A DNA stretch of 39,398 nucleotides from Cymbomonas tetramitiformis (GCA_001247695.2 LGRX02013809.1:1-39398), one strand, 5' to 3'. Counted from the stretch's first letter, positions 1 through 11,319 are shown. Made by a program: numbers and translations. The notes: a model not told the origin generated them from the letters alone.

Positions 1-3000
1 CCATATTCCCCATGAGCCATGTCCTTCCCACACTCCCTTGTTCCCCATGAGCCACGTCCTATTCAATCCCTTTTGATTCCTAGACTTAAGGTGTTGCTTT
101 GTACCATCTATGGGGTGAAGGGATCCTTATCCGTCAGTGACGTAATTTCAGCGACAACTTCCTCTCCATACGCCCTTTGCAGAGGCGAGCTTGAACCTGG
201 CATGATGATGGGATGGATGGGGTGCCATGGAACGCACCACTACACTTCCCGAGGATATATCTTGCAGTTGGACGTACTCAGGACCTACTGCAGCACTTTG
301 TGCTATCTCAGATATGAATGCCTCCTCGAAGTTTATCTGGTGCAATTAGCCCTTACGCGCCCATCTCCTCGTGTCCACATTCTCCAGCGCCGTATTTCCT
401 TTTGCGGCAGAGCTTTGACCACAGACCACAGTCCATGCAGTGAAGGCAAGGTGAAGCGCTTTAATTCACGAGAGCCGTGGGGGAGGCTGCAGAGTTGATG
501 GCCACACAAAGCCGGCGAGAGGTGTGGCACAGAGCAAGAACCTTAAAATTGTCGTCGTCGAATTGTGCGATATCAAGTTGGATCAGCCTACAGGTGATGA
601 ACATCCTGCATGCTGGGGGGGAACGCTGGAGTTGGAGGAGGCTGAGGGGAGAGGGGAGGGGGCTGGAGAGGCGGAGGGTTTTGGGGGGAAGGCAAAGGGG
701 GAAAGAAGGAATGGGGAGGAGTGGCGAAAGGGGGGAGATTGTTTCGGATGGGGGAGGGGCAACGGGGAGAATGGGGGGAAGAGGCCGATGGGGAGGAAAG
801 GCGGCAAGGAAGGGTGCTGTGGGGGCGATGAGGGTGGAACTAAAGGCACACCCGCCCGGCAAATGCATCTTTTAAGAAATTCACTCGAAAAGAGTCTGCC
901 GGAGCACGCAAGCTCCAGCATGTCCTCCGGGCCAGACTCCAGCTCACATAATGACCCAGACAACATGAACGATCCTGAACGTTAAAAAGTGAACCGTTAT
1001 TGCACTCTCTGGGACTGGTCAGATGCCAGTCACTGTACTCCCAAGGGACGTTGCAGAGCCTAGTATTGGCCGGTCGGATGTTATATATCTGTATTTCCTA
1101 GGGGCGTTACGATGCCTGTGCGAGTGCTAAGAACGAGGTGGCTATGGCGCCTCAAATGGTCGTCATCATGCTTCCAGTGACGTCAAGGAGCATGTTCCTT
1201 TGAGCGTTCAAGGCGCACGTTAGCCAGGGCATCGAAACGCTCCCCGAACAGCGTCCCCATTTCGTCGTTGTAAGAACCAACGGAATCAGAAGTGGGCGGC
1301 GACCCTCAGAGGCCTAGGAGCACACCAGCAACACAATCGCAGCCCGTGCAGTCGCAGTCATGGGCGTCTTCGAGCTCGGGGCAGCCATAGCCCAGTCCCC
1401 TCCACGCATCGCAGGTGGCCCCATAGCATGTGGCAGCGCACTCTGTGCACCGGCACGCCACACACCCAAAGCCACCGAAGCCGCACCCTAAATCTCAAAA
1501 GTTGGACTGCCAAGTCAAACACTCAGAACCGGGCTGTCCTGCGGCGGGGCGAGAAGTGCGCTGCCAGTCCGCATACCAGTGTGGTTACTGGGGCGATACC
1601 ACCTGAATAGCAGTGGTATCGCATGGGAATATATAAACGAAGTGCACTCCGATGACTGCGGCGATACTTCTCGCGTTTGTTGCACCCGCAAACTCCGACC
1701 GTCCAATATGCTGACCTGCGGAAGTTGCTATCTGACCGTCCAATATGCTGACCTGTGGAAGTTGTAGGCGGCGGAGTGGGAGGAGATGAAGGGAACGGCG
1801 GAGGCATCTGAGGCTTTGGTGGTGAAACTTTCTCCTGTTGTTGTCTTGCGAGGGGGGCTGAAGCAGAATGGGGTGGGGTTTTTGGGAATGCGGAGGCAGG
1901 AGTCTGGGAAGGAGGGTTGGAAGGCGGGCTTCGTGGAGGCGGAAGATGATCCCTTGAAGGTGGGGGAGATGATAGGCTCGAGGAAGGTGAGGCTGTATCC
2001 AAGGCACCCTTTAGTCAATGTTTCGTACGCGGATGTAACGTTCAACACACGAGAAGACAGAGAGAAGCCGTACCGCGAATGCGTGCCAATGCATACGAGG
2101 GCTCTTAGAGCGTGCAAAACCGGAACCGATAGTACTGCATTGTCGCTGTTTCGGTCTGAAACTGCACATCCTTAAGGTCTAAGAACGAGTGATGCCTCGT
2201 CGAGAAGCTGCCCACTATCTAATTCTCCGTTCAATCTCTGAAAAGATAGCTGCGCAGCTACTCTGGCTGAGACCAGAGCCTCCGGAAAGGACTTTTTTCA
2301 TGGTTTAGGTCGATTTTTAAATTTTCTGTACTCGTCCTGAGGAATGCAAGGAATGATTTCTGCAACATTTCAAGGATATAAAATACTACAGCGGCCAGCC
2401 GTAAACCTTTGGGAATTAGTATGAACTGTTGAAAGTCTACCTTAACCCCTCTCTCTGTATGGGACAACGATCAACGCAAGCTCCAACCAACCCTGAAACT
2501 TCGGACGCATGTAGCGGCGTATTGGGTAGGTCGCACGCACCTGCTACCGCCATGAGAATACCAGTCACAAGCAAAAATGTTGGAAGACGCAGACGTTTCA
2601 TAGGGAGTTATGGCCGAAGACTTCCGGTGTCAGTCGAGACAAATAATCCTATCAGGTGGCGGAGGCCACTCGCCTGCTATCGATGGCAGTGATTGCAACA
2701 CATTTTCGACGCGATACAGATATTTGAAGAAATGAAATCTTCGCTGGAAAAAGCTGGCCGCTTCTCATCCGTCTTCCGTGTACCTGTCCCCACGCCAGTT
2801 CGAGTTGGGCACAGCTGAACAGCAACAGGTTTTGACATGTTTGATGTTACAGTCGAGTGTCACAGGTTTTGGCTTCAAAAAATGGAAATGTGTGCGGGAC
2901 GCGGGACTCGGGGATGAAAAAGTGACTATAGTGTAGAGCCTAATAATCTAGGAATTTTCCTAACTCTATGACGGTTAGCCCCCACACGGGTGTGGGCAGG

Positions 3001-3596
3001 TCGGTACCACCGAGTTCACTGCTTGTGGCGGGCTCTAGCGCGACGTAGATGGCAAGGGGCAGGTGCCCACTTGCGAAGGACATAAGGTGGGAGGTGTGGA
3101 GTGAATTTGGGAGCAAGGGCTTGCCCTGTGCCGCCCTAATTTTAGTGCAAAACGGTGTTATATAAGGTTGTCGAAAGTGGCCCTGTAGGGGGGGGCTGGG
3201 GCTGATTGGTTGAGGTGACTAATCTGGCCGCATAGGCCGAATCACTTCGATTCAAGCGGCGTGTAAAGCATCCCAAGATGCTAGAGGGTTGCCGAAATAA
3301 AGTATTTGGGGTGGTTGTTGGGGGGGGGGCAAGGTGAGAGCTTAAATTCGAGGGCACATCTGAGGGCCTCGGTGTCACGCGTGAATGGTACCAAGGCTGC
3401 CAAAAACCCGAACGTCATAGAGATATCAGCTCCGGATTGAAAGTGGGAATCCTTTCGGCATGTGCATCACAAATGATGTAAAACATGTCCCAAAGGTTCA
3501 CTCGACCCCTGGGGGGGCTTGGAACCCCGTGGATCCGCCATATTTGGGGGAGGGGCTGGGGTACGATATCAGCAGTGGATTCGGAATGGACTAGCA
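1..3596. other. gene-poor stretch with biased composition
   Basis: I see no convincing gene here. The first 75 bases carry two copies of a short unit beginning TTCCCCATGAGCCA. About 600-830 and 1760-1960 are strongly G/A-rich on the plus strand, and this composition opens long reading frames in several frames at once; their proline/serine- or glycine/arginine-rich translations are what compositional bias produces. About 2990-3370 is GC-rich with short homopolymers. No domain, intron pattern or terminal repeat was found. Confidence 0.55.
1697..1764. repeat. two tandem copies of a 31-bp unit
   Basis: Copies at 1697-1727 and 1734-1764 both begin GACCGTCCAATATGCTGACC and differ at one base (GCGG versus GTGG); a six-base spacer separates them. 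No function is evident. Confidence 0.8.
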
Positions 3597-3598
3597 TA

Positions 3599-3941
3599 CA
3601 GTAATCGCCCATATTTAAGAAAACATGGATTTTGGGCCAGCCAGCCGTACTCATCGAGTTGGGTACCCCCCCCTCCCCCCGCCAGCGTCAGCGTCATAAG
3701 AGAACTCGAAGAATAGTAAGCCATTTTCTTTCAAGTAGCCAGCTATTTTCTAAAATTTGCATTGATAAACCCTTAAAACGGCGATAATTTCAGGAAACAT
3801 CGCCTGCGGCGCCAGCACCACGGTTTCCTATTCGGGAAATTTCTTAGCCGAAAAAGCCAGCCAGCCGTACTCATCGAGTTGGGTACCCCAACGTTGACTG
3901 CTTTCTTAACGTCGGGTTTTCTTAAAAGTGAGTGATTACTG
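3599..3941. mobile_element. 343-bp TA-flanked MITE (pogo/Tc1-like ends)
   Basis: The left end reads CAGTAATCGCCCATATTTAA and the right end is its imperfect reverse complement, ending TTAAAAGTGAGTGATTACTG. TA dinucleotides flank it at 3597-3598 and 3942-3943, as expected for Tc1/mariner/pogo-type insertion. Inside are two direct copies of a module starting GCCAGCCAGCCGTACTCATC (about 3638 and 3861), the first followed by a C-run and CCAGCGTCAGC. There is no transposase ORF, so it is non-autonomous. The CAGT start and the TTAAGAAAA motif next to the end resemble the 996-bp element at 29447-30442, so the two may share a superfamily; that is inference. Confidence 0.7.
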
Positions 3942-3968
3942 TACGGGGGACGCGATTCTGAATATACC

Positions 3969-4073
3969 CCGCCTTCTCGGCGGATCATGCCTATTCGGCA
4001 TGATATAAACCATATATACAAACATTGAAATTGTGTCCAATTATACATTGTATTTATTCCACCTTCCCGGTGG
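3969..4073. repeat. cluster of small perfect hairpins
   Basis: Three short perfect stem-loops: CCGCC-TTCTC-GGCGG (3969-3983), ATCATGCC-TATTC-GGCATGAT (3984-4004) and CCACC-TTCCC-GGTGG (4059-4073). The first and third are the same motif with a paired G-C to A-T change in the middle of the stem, so pairing is kept. They lie just beyond the MITE and downstream of the transposase stop codon. Confidence 0.6.
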
Positions 4074-4163
4074 ATTACCAAACCTACTAGCAAAGTATCA
4101 AACGGCAGATCAGACTATCTAGAAATCCGATATTTCTGTTTTTTTGGTGTCACAGGCCACCTT

Positions 4164-6977
4164 TCATTGTGAGCCGGGTGCTTCTTCGCCAGCTTCTTCT
4201 GCTGCTCTTCGATCCAGCTCCTCGAAAACTCCCCACACATGCATGTGGTGGGAAATAAAACATTTCCCGAGGTGAAGAGGACAATACGGACGGCATTCCG
4301 AGCACACATGGTACGCTTTTGGCTGGTTGACATGTTTTTTGCTGATGACACGGTTGCCAGCATTCCTAGGATATCTCCCTTGCCGCCTACATTCCCTGCA
4401 TTCCGCGCGGTTGCCTACCCATCGGTTTGCCAATGGCAAGTTCTTCATGGAAATCGGTGTATGCTCCATGACCATCTCAGAGGAGAGATGCGCAATTGAA
4501 ACTCTTCCAACCTTGATCGGACGCCCCCCCTTCTTCCTCACAGCTCGTTGTCCCATCGCGAGTTCGTCCGCAAGGTCAGATCGCAACCACCGATTGAACG
4601 GTCGCCGTGGCTTTTTGTACCCCGATCCAGGCTCCTTGACAACGATATACATATACACGCATACAAACGTATACACCCACGTGTCAATCAACATATGAAA
4701 AATCCGCTTGTACATTCGCTTGTACTTCAGTGGGCACGAGTATTTTGAATGGGCCTCCTTATCCCAACAATCAACGCTGATCATAAACTCGTTGTACAAC
4801 TTCGCCGGCAGCGGACAGTTTACGTCTATCCTCTCCCTTGAGAACTCATTCGCAATTGCCAAAATATCGACATCGCGCGTCTGCCCATGTAACCACTCAT
4901 GTGCGGGATCCGTGAAACATTTTGCACGAATAAGCTTTTGCCACACGTTACCCGGGATATGATCAATGCGATCACGTGTCGCTGCCTCACCCAATACGGC
5001 GAATGTCCGTTGCAAATCCCTCGGCGTGAGCTGTCCCTTGCAGATCCCATCAGCACGAAGAGGAAGACATCTCGACCGGAACACTCGATCTCCCACTAGA
5101 GAACTCAAAGCAGTTCTCATGTCCTCGTCCATCTCGACTTCCTCGCCTGGATTATGCAAAGCTTCATTCAGCATCGCCGAACCTAAAAGGTATCGTGGCA
5201 TTTCATTCACTTCGTGTGAGCCTACAATGATAAAGAAAACGCAAGCGAAGCATCCAGTTTATGAACCTACCTTCGACGTTCTCCGCATTACGACGGGCTT
5301 CTCGTCGCACAGCCTTCGTCTTGCGCCGCTTCACCGAGGAGGGTGTCCAAGGCACCCCGAGAGTAGCGAATAGGACCCACTTAGTGTCCATCCATCTCCC
5401 AACCACTGCTTTGACACGCCCTAATGCCATCTTCCATGTGCTCTGTCCCCGCTCGGCATTCCATTGATCGGGAAAGGTAGGCTTGCCTCCAGCATTTTTC
5501 TTCATCGTGCCGATATAGAACAACATTTTCCCCCCTAACCAGGATATGAGTGAACAGTCGATCACCAATCAACGTTGTATACCTTCGTATTGCGCCGTGC
5601 CTGAGGAGATCTTGACATAGCTTGATCGTTGCGCAGCCCATCTCTCCGTAGCCTCGCCATTCCTCAGGGGGTTGGCCCTTCCCTCCTCGTGGCCCGTGTA
5701 CGCACTTCCATGGATCCATCCCGGTCAACAAATGAAACGTGTGGGCGATGTACAAGTTCGGGAGTCGGTTCCCAAGGCGGATTAAAGAGCATGCCATCAC
5801 CCATACTATGCCTCGATCAGTGGGTTTGCCCGGAATATACCTTTGATAGGAAACGTGGAATTTAGATCCCATGAGATATTCGTCAAATGCCACTAATCCA
5901 CCGATGCGCCACAATCTTCCCAACGAGAAGCTCGTGACGTCATAAAAACGACGCACGCGAAGTAATGGGTCATATCCTGCCAACAAACACATTGTAAATC
6001 TCATTAGGCCGTACTATGATCGGACGGGAATGCGTGAACTATGCATGCGCCGATAATGCGCACCACTGCAAAGTGTGAATGTGGCATGCCTTGCATCCCC
6101 CTTTTGACTTTTAGGCGTGGATCGTTTGGGTCTGCAACTTTCAAGAATGTTGTGATCTGCTTGAATCGGTAGTATGGCATGGTCTTCGCGATGCCATTGT
6201 TTCTGTGGTTATCGTTGGTGCTCCATGCCGCCTCCAAATTTTGGACCTTCGCGACTCCCTTGATGATTAGTATTGCAATATAGGCCTTCAGCTCGATGAG
6301 AGTGATAGGTGGGCATTTATTTCCACCATATATCTAGTTTCTCCTTGGATCTTGCTTCCATTTACGTGGATATTTTGTCCTGCATTAAACGACATGCCTT
6401 ACACGATAACAATCAAAGTTGCGCTATAGAACATATCGATCATAAGCATCCGCGAGGAGGAAAACTGGCTCAATTCATAAGCGAAAACAAATCACCTGTG
6501 TGCGTCAATGTATTGGTTGGTATATGTCACCCACTCGTTGAACATATCTTCTCCGTTTCCCCACACCATATCGGCATCCCGCACGGCGGCCTCGCCCGTC
6601 TCAGTTTCGACATCAGTTTCGGCATCGGACTCCGCATTAGAACGTTGCGATGTTGAGGCGAAGGCGGTCCACGAGATGACCACGAAAAATAGTTGTTGGA
6701 GACTTAAGCCTCGCGGTACTTTTGCAAGCATCCTGAGGGTGGTGTCCGTAAGAAGGGTTTGGGGCATCGGCACATTCTCGCCAATAGTGTCCTCCCCCCA
6801 CGTCCATTCACCACCTGCTTCATCCTCGATTGCTGGATCGGCGTCATCATCCGAGTCGTTTCGGGCCCTAAAACAAAACTCGTCATCCGTGAGAGTTCGC
6901 ACGCTGTCTTCGTCGTCCGACTCGCCATCCTCTTCCGACATTGCGTCCGGTTCCGATTCCACGTGCTCCTCCCACAT
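4164..6977 (-). pseudogene. piggyBac-family transposase (DDE_Tnp_1_7), intron-containing, probably frameshifted
   Basis: Cut-and-paste DNA transposase. On the minus strand the coding blocks run in piggyBac order: an acidic N-terminus from the ATG at 6977 (MWEEHVESEPDAMSEED), the TYTNQYID block, then TLIELKAYIAILIIKG and MPYYRFKQITTFLKVADP. The three catalytic Asp contexts are AFDEYLMGSKF (codon at 5882), IGDRLFTHIL (5561) and GRWMDTKWVLFATLG (5386). Then come LYNEFMISVDCWDKEAH and a C-terminal Cys/His cluster (CRECRRQ, CSECRPYCPLHLGKC). A clear GT-AG intron separates the NVEG block from MPRYLLG at about 5275-5212; further introns are likely near 6500-6300 and 6100-5960. Between the second and third Asp the frame slips at a six-C run (5530-5535), so this copy may be dead, or the assembly may be off by one base. 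TTAA-flanked terminal repeats were not identified. The family assignment is firm; activity is doubtful. Confidence 0.88.
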
Positions 6978-7195
6978 CGTAATGCACTTGCAACTCCTAT
7001 TCGCCAACCTTGCCAGAGTGAGGGAGTCGTGCACACAAACGCGCGCACGTGTACATGCACTCCGATCTTAAATTCACGGCAAGGGGCACACCGCCAGTGA
7101 TCATTAGACCCGAAAGTGGTGGTTGTAAATAAATGAAATGGGGCATTCATCCGAACCTATGCCCTTAAGCCAATTGACTGCAACGTACCATTGAT

Positions 7196-7345
7196 TCCTC
7201 TACTATTGTATGCAATATACATATCGCATACAACAAATATATTGCACACAATAAGTAAAACAAATATGTTGCATACACTTATTGCTTACAGCAGGTATGT
7301 GCAATATACTTATTAGTATATGCAATACTTATTGCATATAATAAG
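7196..7345. repeat. AT-rich cluster of TTGCATA/AATAAGT repeats
   Basis: About 150 bases are built from variants of TATTGCATAYAATAAGT and its reverse complement, spaced irregularly and able to pair with one another. It lies upstream of the transposase start. It could be a subterminal region of that transposon or an independent AT-rich repeat; no flanking duplication was seen. Confidence 0.55.
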
Positions 7346-7517
7346 TAACATGACACCTTGGCGTGTACCGCACCGAAATGGATCGCTGATTCATAACATC
7401 GTTTGGCTGTAATATTTTATCGATATATTGAATTGACGAAGTGTATATGAGATGACACACTAAAATCAATACACCGGGATTCATTCCTCATTGGACTTGA
7501 GCGACATCGTACCTCTC

Positions 7518-7600
7518 CTCTCTCGCTGCTCTCTCGTTGCTCTCTCGCTGCTCGCTCGCTGCTCTCTCGCTGCTCTCTCGCTGCTCTCTCGCTGCTCTTG
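7518..7600. repeat. 11-bp minisatellite GCTCTCTCGCT
   Basis: About seven tandem copies of an 11-base unit (GCTGCTCTCTC in another phase) with occasional single-base changes. The unit is not a multiple of three, so the translation rotates through frames; coding is unlikely. Confidence 0.85.
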
Positions 7601-7865
7601 CACTCCCACACCTTCATTTACTTACTTAGCAGTGCGATACTGCTTAAATTGTTTGAGGCTACTAATATACCTTTACTAGGCCAATGCATATAGCTACATT
7701 CACTGCCAATGATAAGTCGATACACCAAAATCATGCGGTATCCGCTACCATGTTTGACATTCCCACAGCGAAGAGTCCTTACTTAAGTGGCCAATTCACT
7801 ATTCCTCTACTACTCTTCGGGGTCCCCTTTGTCGCTTCATGCATGCCCACTCCCCATATCCCCCT

Positions 7866-7980
7866 CCGTCCATCGTCGGCTCACACCCGCCTGCCCCCAC
7901 CCTCCGTCTATCAGTCAGCTCACACCCGCTTGAGCCCCTTCCGTCCATCAATCAGCACACACCCGCATGCGCCCACGTCA
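7866..7980. repeat. three degenerate tandem copies of a ~45-bp C-rich unit
   Basis: Units read roughly CCGTCCATCRRTCRGCTCAC followed by ACCCGCNTG and a C-rich tail. They lie in a stretch with no supported gene. Confidence 0.6.
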
Positions 7981-8054
7981 TGCCAGGAGTCATCCATGAA
8001 CAAACAATTCACGAGATGCAGGGCACGTGAGACAATAGCAACGGGATTAGATTC

Positions 8055-8279
8055 TCACCTAATATTTTTTTCAGCACATGCCAATGCGTGTCCTTCACTC
8101 ACTTTTTTCCTGCACATCTCCCCTCCGTGGTCAGCCATGGGTGCTACATTATGAGGTAATGCTATGTACAGGGGGACATCCGAAGGATACCTTTTCGTCA
8201 TGCGCACGAAGTCATCCCCACTGGACGATCCATCCTCGGTGTCCTCTTCCTCTTTTTCAGCTGTCGCCGAAGCCATCAC
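8055..8279 (-). CDS. hypothetical protein fragment
   Basis: A 74-codon frame starting MMASATAEKEEEDTEDGSSS, with an acidic, low-complexity N-terminus followed by a less biased region (YPSDVPLYIALPHNVAP). I recognise no domain. It lies about 0.3 kb downstream of another unknown minus-strand frame, so both could be exons of one host gene. A chance ORF is a real possibility. Confidence 0.25.
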   Translation of the reverse strand: MMASATAEKEEEDTEDGSSSGDDFVRMTKRYPSDVPLYIALPHNVAPMADHGGEMCRKKVSEGHALACAEKNIR

Positions 8280-8337
8280 TATTGTGTCAATGCCTTCGGC
8301 GCCCGTTGGCTTTTCACTCTAATTTGGGCTGATCCGG

Positions 8338-8560
8338 CCCGCACTCAACACTCAGCTCTCAGCTCTCAACACTCAACACTCAGCTCTCAGCTCTCAGCTC
8401 TCAACACTCAGCTCTCATCACTCAGCTCTCAGTTCTCAGCACTCAACACTCAGCTCTCAGTTCTCAACACTCAGCTCTCGGCACTCGGCTCTCGGCTATC
8501 GACTATCAGCACACACCACTTAGCTACAAGGTACTCTCGGCTCTCAGCTCTCATCTATAT
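8338..8560. repeat. heptameric microsatellite CAGCTCT / CAACACT
   Basis: A long run of seven-base words alternating CAGCTCT and CAACACT with drift (CGGCTCT, CTATCAG) toward the right end. It overlaps the 3' end of the frame at 8551-8871. Confidence 0.9.
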
Positions 8561-8871
8561 GGAGCCATCATCCGAGATCCGAGCCATCGGCCGCTGATTC
8601 GCATCTCATGTGCCACGTTATGATTTTTCAGGTTTTGTTTCAGCCATATCTCTAGCTGCGCCGTCACCTGCTCCTTCGCCTCGTTCTTCCCCTGGCTTTC
8701 TGGCATGGTCCTCAAATCTTGGAACCCAGATGCGTTCGCCCACACGGTATCGCGTAAGACAGTGTAGTTCGTCGACTGCCACTTGGGGCATTTGCCGTTA
8801 TGGGCAAACGCGCCGGTGGCCAAAACGAGCCCAGTCGGTACTTTCTTGATGGCCTGCCTATAATTCTCCAC
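8551..8871 (-). CDS. hypothetical protein or exon
   Basis: An open frame whose translation has balanced composition (for example GAFAHNGKCPKWQSTNYTVL and NEAKEQVTAQLEIWLKQNLK), unlike the biased frames around it. The frame also stays open upstream to at least about 8960, passing through HEFWHSTVAVGATHLPVGL, so the true start or a splice acceptor may lie there; I see no compelling ATG. No domain is recognised. It may be an exon of a host or transposon gene. Confidence 0.35.
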   Translation of the reverse strand: MENYRQAIKKVPTGLVLATGAFAHNGKCPKWQSTNYTVLRDTVWANASGFQDLRTMPESQGKNEAKEQVTAQLEIWLKQNLKNHNVAHEMRISGRWLGSRMMAPYR

Positions 8872-9159
8872 TAGCCCGACGGGGAGATGTGTTGCGCCTA
8901 CGGCAACGGTTGAATGCCAAAACTCATGACTTTTCCGTTTGCGTTTCTGTATACAAAACCCGGCCCCCGCCCCCTCTACCGCCGATACTTCGCTTGAGCG
9001 TGCCCCATCGTCGAGCTCTAGGTGATTTCACGGAAAGGAGTGAGCGCCGATTGTAAACGGCGGTAGCATTCAAAGCACGCGGACGTGCTAGCGTTCCGCG
9101 CGTGTGCAGAGTGATATTACGATGCGCGCAAGACATCAATCGCTCCCGGAACATCATAG

Positions 9160-9473
9160 AGTAGGCAGCACACGGCCACCAGGCAAATGGAGATTAATAT
9201 CTTCATATAAAAGTGTTTGGTTAAAGCTAGATAGGTAACCACTGAGGGGCTGGCCGAGGAGTTGTCCGCTATCCGGCACGCCACAATGGTAGACTGTAAC
9301 TACTATGCTTCTATGAGATCCGTACTACCGAAGCTTGCTGTTATTCCTGTACACAAAGTCTTTGATGGTCCCGTGTAAAATCACGTGCCAGTAAAGAGGA
9401 CGCATATCCTGCAAACACCCAGGCGTAGTGTATCACATGGCCCTCCTAAGTGGTAAGATGCCAGACTGCTGCT
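9160..9473. other. no gene seen
   Basis: Mixed-composition sequence between an unknown minus-strand frame and the MYND gene. I see no ORF with credible composition, no repeat and no RNA gene. Confidence 0.4.
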
Positions 9474-10758
9474 CTAAAGGCCCAGTCGAGTTCCCTGGCT
9501 ATTGTCGGCCGTCGTCTTCCACGCACACTCTGGCTTGTGGCTTCTCCAGTGAGCACGCTGGCAGCTAGGGCCACAGTACGCTACACGTCGGCACGGGCAC
9601 CACTTCCGATTAGCAGGCAGCAGGCCGCACGTGGCACAGCATGAAGGACGAGACGACCATCCGCCGCGTGCCCAGAGCCATGGAATAACTAACCCACTGC
9701 GCTTCCGCCAGCGCCTTACACTCCCGGTGGTGGGTAGATTCCCAGTGTGCTCTCTGACACTCCTCGCCGCAATACACCGCGGAGAGACACTTGCTGCACT
9801 TGTAGAACTTCCGTCCGCCGACAACAGCCCACCGGTCCGCCCCACATTGCGCACAGGGATCCCGTTTCTTTCCGTTGCGCGATGCCACAGCAGGCTGTGA
9901 ACACTTTTCCTCCATGTGCAGTATCGTGCGCCAACACTTGTGCGCGTGCGATTGCGCGTCCGCCCTCGATCCAAGCCCATCATCCGCACGAAACATCGCA
10001 TACCGGTAGTACCACGGATACATTCCTCCGTGCGCGTTTTCCGAGCGCACGCTCGACAGTCGAAATGTCACCAACGGTGCAAACTGCGAAACATTGCATC
10101 CCGTGCTTACCATTACCGGTTCGAACGGGTTCCCCGAGGTATCCGACAACACGAGGATCTCCCCCGCACCTTCCAAACCATCCCCCCCTGGAAGACACCC
10201 CACGAACTCCATGACAGTAACCGAAGGGAAATGACCGGTTTCCCACTTTTCGCGCGACCACGGGGGGTACAACACACCGCACACAATGATGTTTCCATGT
10301 CTCTCACCCTGCATGCGCCAATCGTGTATAATCCGGAATATCGTGCGCACCGTGGTCAGCACAAGGGCCAGGAACAACCCTTGCCGACATGGGAGGAGCC
10401 CCTCGCGAGAACACACAGTGCCCACACGCTGTCCCAACATAAGGCGCGCGGCGTTATCAGGTCCCAACCCAGGCGGGACGTTCAACAGGTACCTCTCCGC
10501 GAATTCTAGGGCTGCGTTTTGTGTGCGCAGAAGCCCCCATGTGTTAATTGGCATCCCACTCGATGTTGGGTTGTCCAACCACGTGTGTCCGTGAAACAGG
10601 AGTGTCATGTGGTTGTTCCATGGGGGCACCGCGCCAGGTGCAAGGCGCATTCGGCGGATTCTGACGAACGTTCGGCCGACTCGCTGCCAGTATGTTGTCA
10701 TATCAGCCCAAAGGCGTGTGCCGTCCGAATTGGATGCAATCGCGGAGTCGGGCAACAT
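9474..10758 (-). CDS. protein with two MYND zinc fingers (second in a shifted frame)
   Basis: The ATG at 10758 opens a 382-codon frame. Its first ~300 residues are unrecognised; a MYND finger follows at about residues 303-347 (CAQCG, CSKC, VYCGEECQRAHW, HHREC). A second MYND finger (CCATCGLLPANRKWCPC, YCGPSCQRAHWRSHKPEC) lies immediately downstream but in another frame, within 9474-9650. The change of frame falls at about 9640-9700 and could be a single-base indel, an unrecognised short intron, or decay. MYND fingers are zinc-binding protein-interaction modules, often in families that are expanded in protists and algae; the partner cannot be told from sequence. The gene is GC-rich, unlike the AT-rich viral genes farther right, so I take it as host or host-element coding. 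Confidence 0.78.
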
Positions 10759-10985
10759 GCACAGATCCTACATCACACCCCAACGCGAGCGGGTAAATTC
10801 AATGCAATATAGCGGGTCCGAAGTTTTTATCATTTCTCTTTTGCTCGAATCCTCATTTGCCAAAGGCAGGCACTGCAATACATTTCATTAAAATGATTTT
10901 GTAAAGTGTTTAAAATGCATTTTGTGCTTTTTACATGCTTTCTAAATTCATGTTTTTTATGAGATGTCCAGACTGTCTGTACACG

Positions 10986-11315
10986 TCACCAAAAGGAAAG
11001 AGTCCTCTGGGTCGGGAGCGGTGGGAAGAGCAAAAGGAACAGAGCTGAACAGGCGTGTCGCTTCGTGGCTACTTGTTCCTTCGTCGAGAAGTCGAAGTCG
11101 CACATCCATGGTTTGCGAGTGGATTTTACCCCGGACTCCACGTCCGCCATTTGGAACCCGATGACAGCCGCTTCGAGGACATTGTACCGGATGGCTTTGT
11201 TGACACCCACATCCTGGTTCTCCTTGCGCCACCATATGCGCTGAGCCCCACCGTTGCATTTGCTCTCCAGGATCTTCAGGAACCCGGTCTGCTGAGCAAA
11301 CCCACAAAATATCAA
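10986..11315 (-). CDS. possible host exon, aromatic-rich
   Basis: An open frame with credible composition, including KCNGGAQRIWWRKENQDVGV and KPWMCDFDFSTKEQVATKR. The paired aromatic block followed by a DF...Q...KR block is faintly like a WWE-type domain, but the match is too weak to claim. No ATG lies at the left edge; the sequence before it (TTGTGGGTTTGCTCAG) could be a splice acceptor, so an internal exon is more likely than a whole gene. The reverse strand also has a frame (11055-11513), which I consider a shadow. Confidence 0.35.
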   Translation of the reverse strand: MIFCGFAQQTGFLKILESKCNGGAQRIWWRKENQDVGVNKAIRYNVLEAAVIGFQMADVESGVKSTRKPWMCDFDFSTKEQVATKRHACSALFLLLFPPLPTQRTLSFW

Positions 11316-11319
11316 TATT

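Noticed and set aside
461..985. Long overlapping ORFs on both strands rich in Pro/Ser or Gly/Arg
   Set aside because: They overlap in several frames over a G/A-rich tract; composition alone opens them, and no domain is visible.
1523..2175. Overlapping ORFs on both strands
   Set aside because: Same problem: purine/pyrimidine strand bias opens frames on both strands, and no translation resembles a known family.
6508..7071. 187-codon plus-strand ORF
   Set aside because: Antisense to the acidic N-terminus of the piggyBac transposase; serine-rich text is the complement of Asp/Glu codons.
9747..10509. Plus-strand ORFs of 155 and 197 codons
   Set aside because: Antisense to the MYND gene, arginine/threonine-rich, with no independent signal.
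10986..11315. WWE domain
   Set aside because: Only a loose pattern of aromatic residues and a DF...Q...KR block; too weak to name without a profile search.
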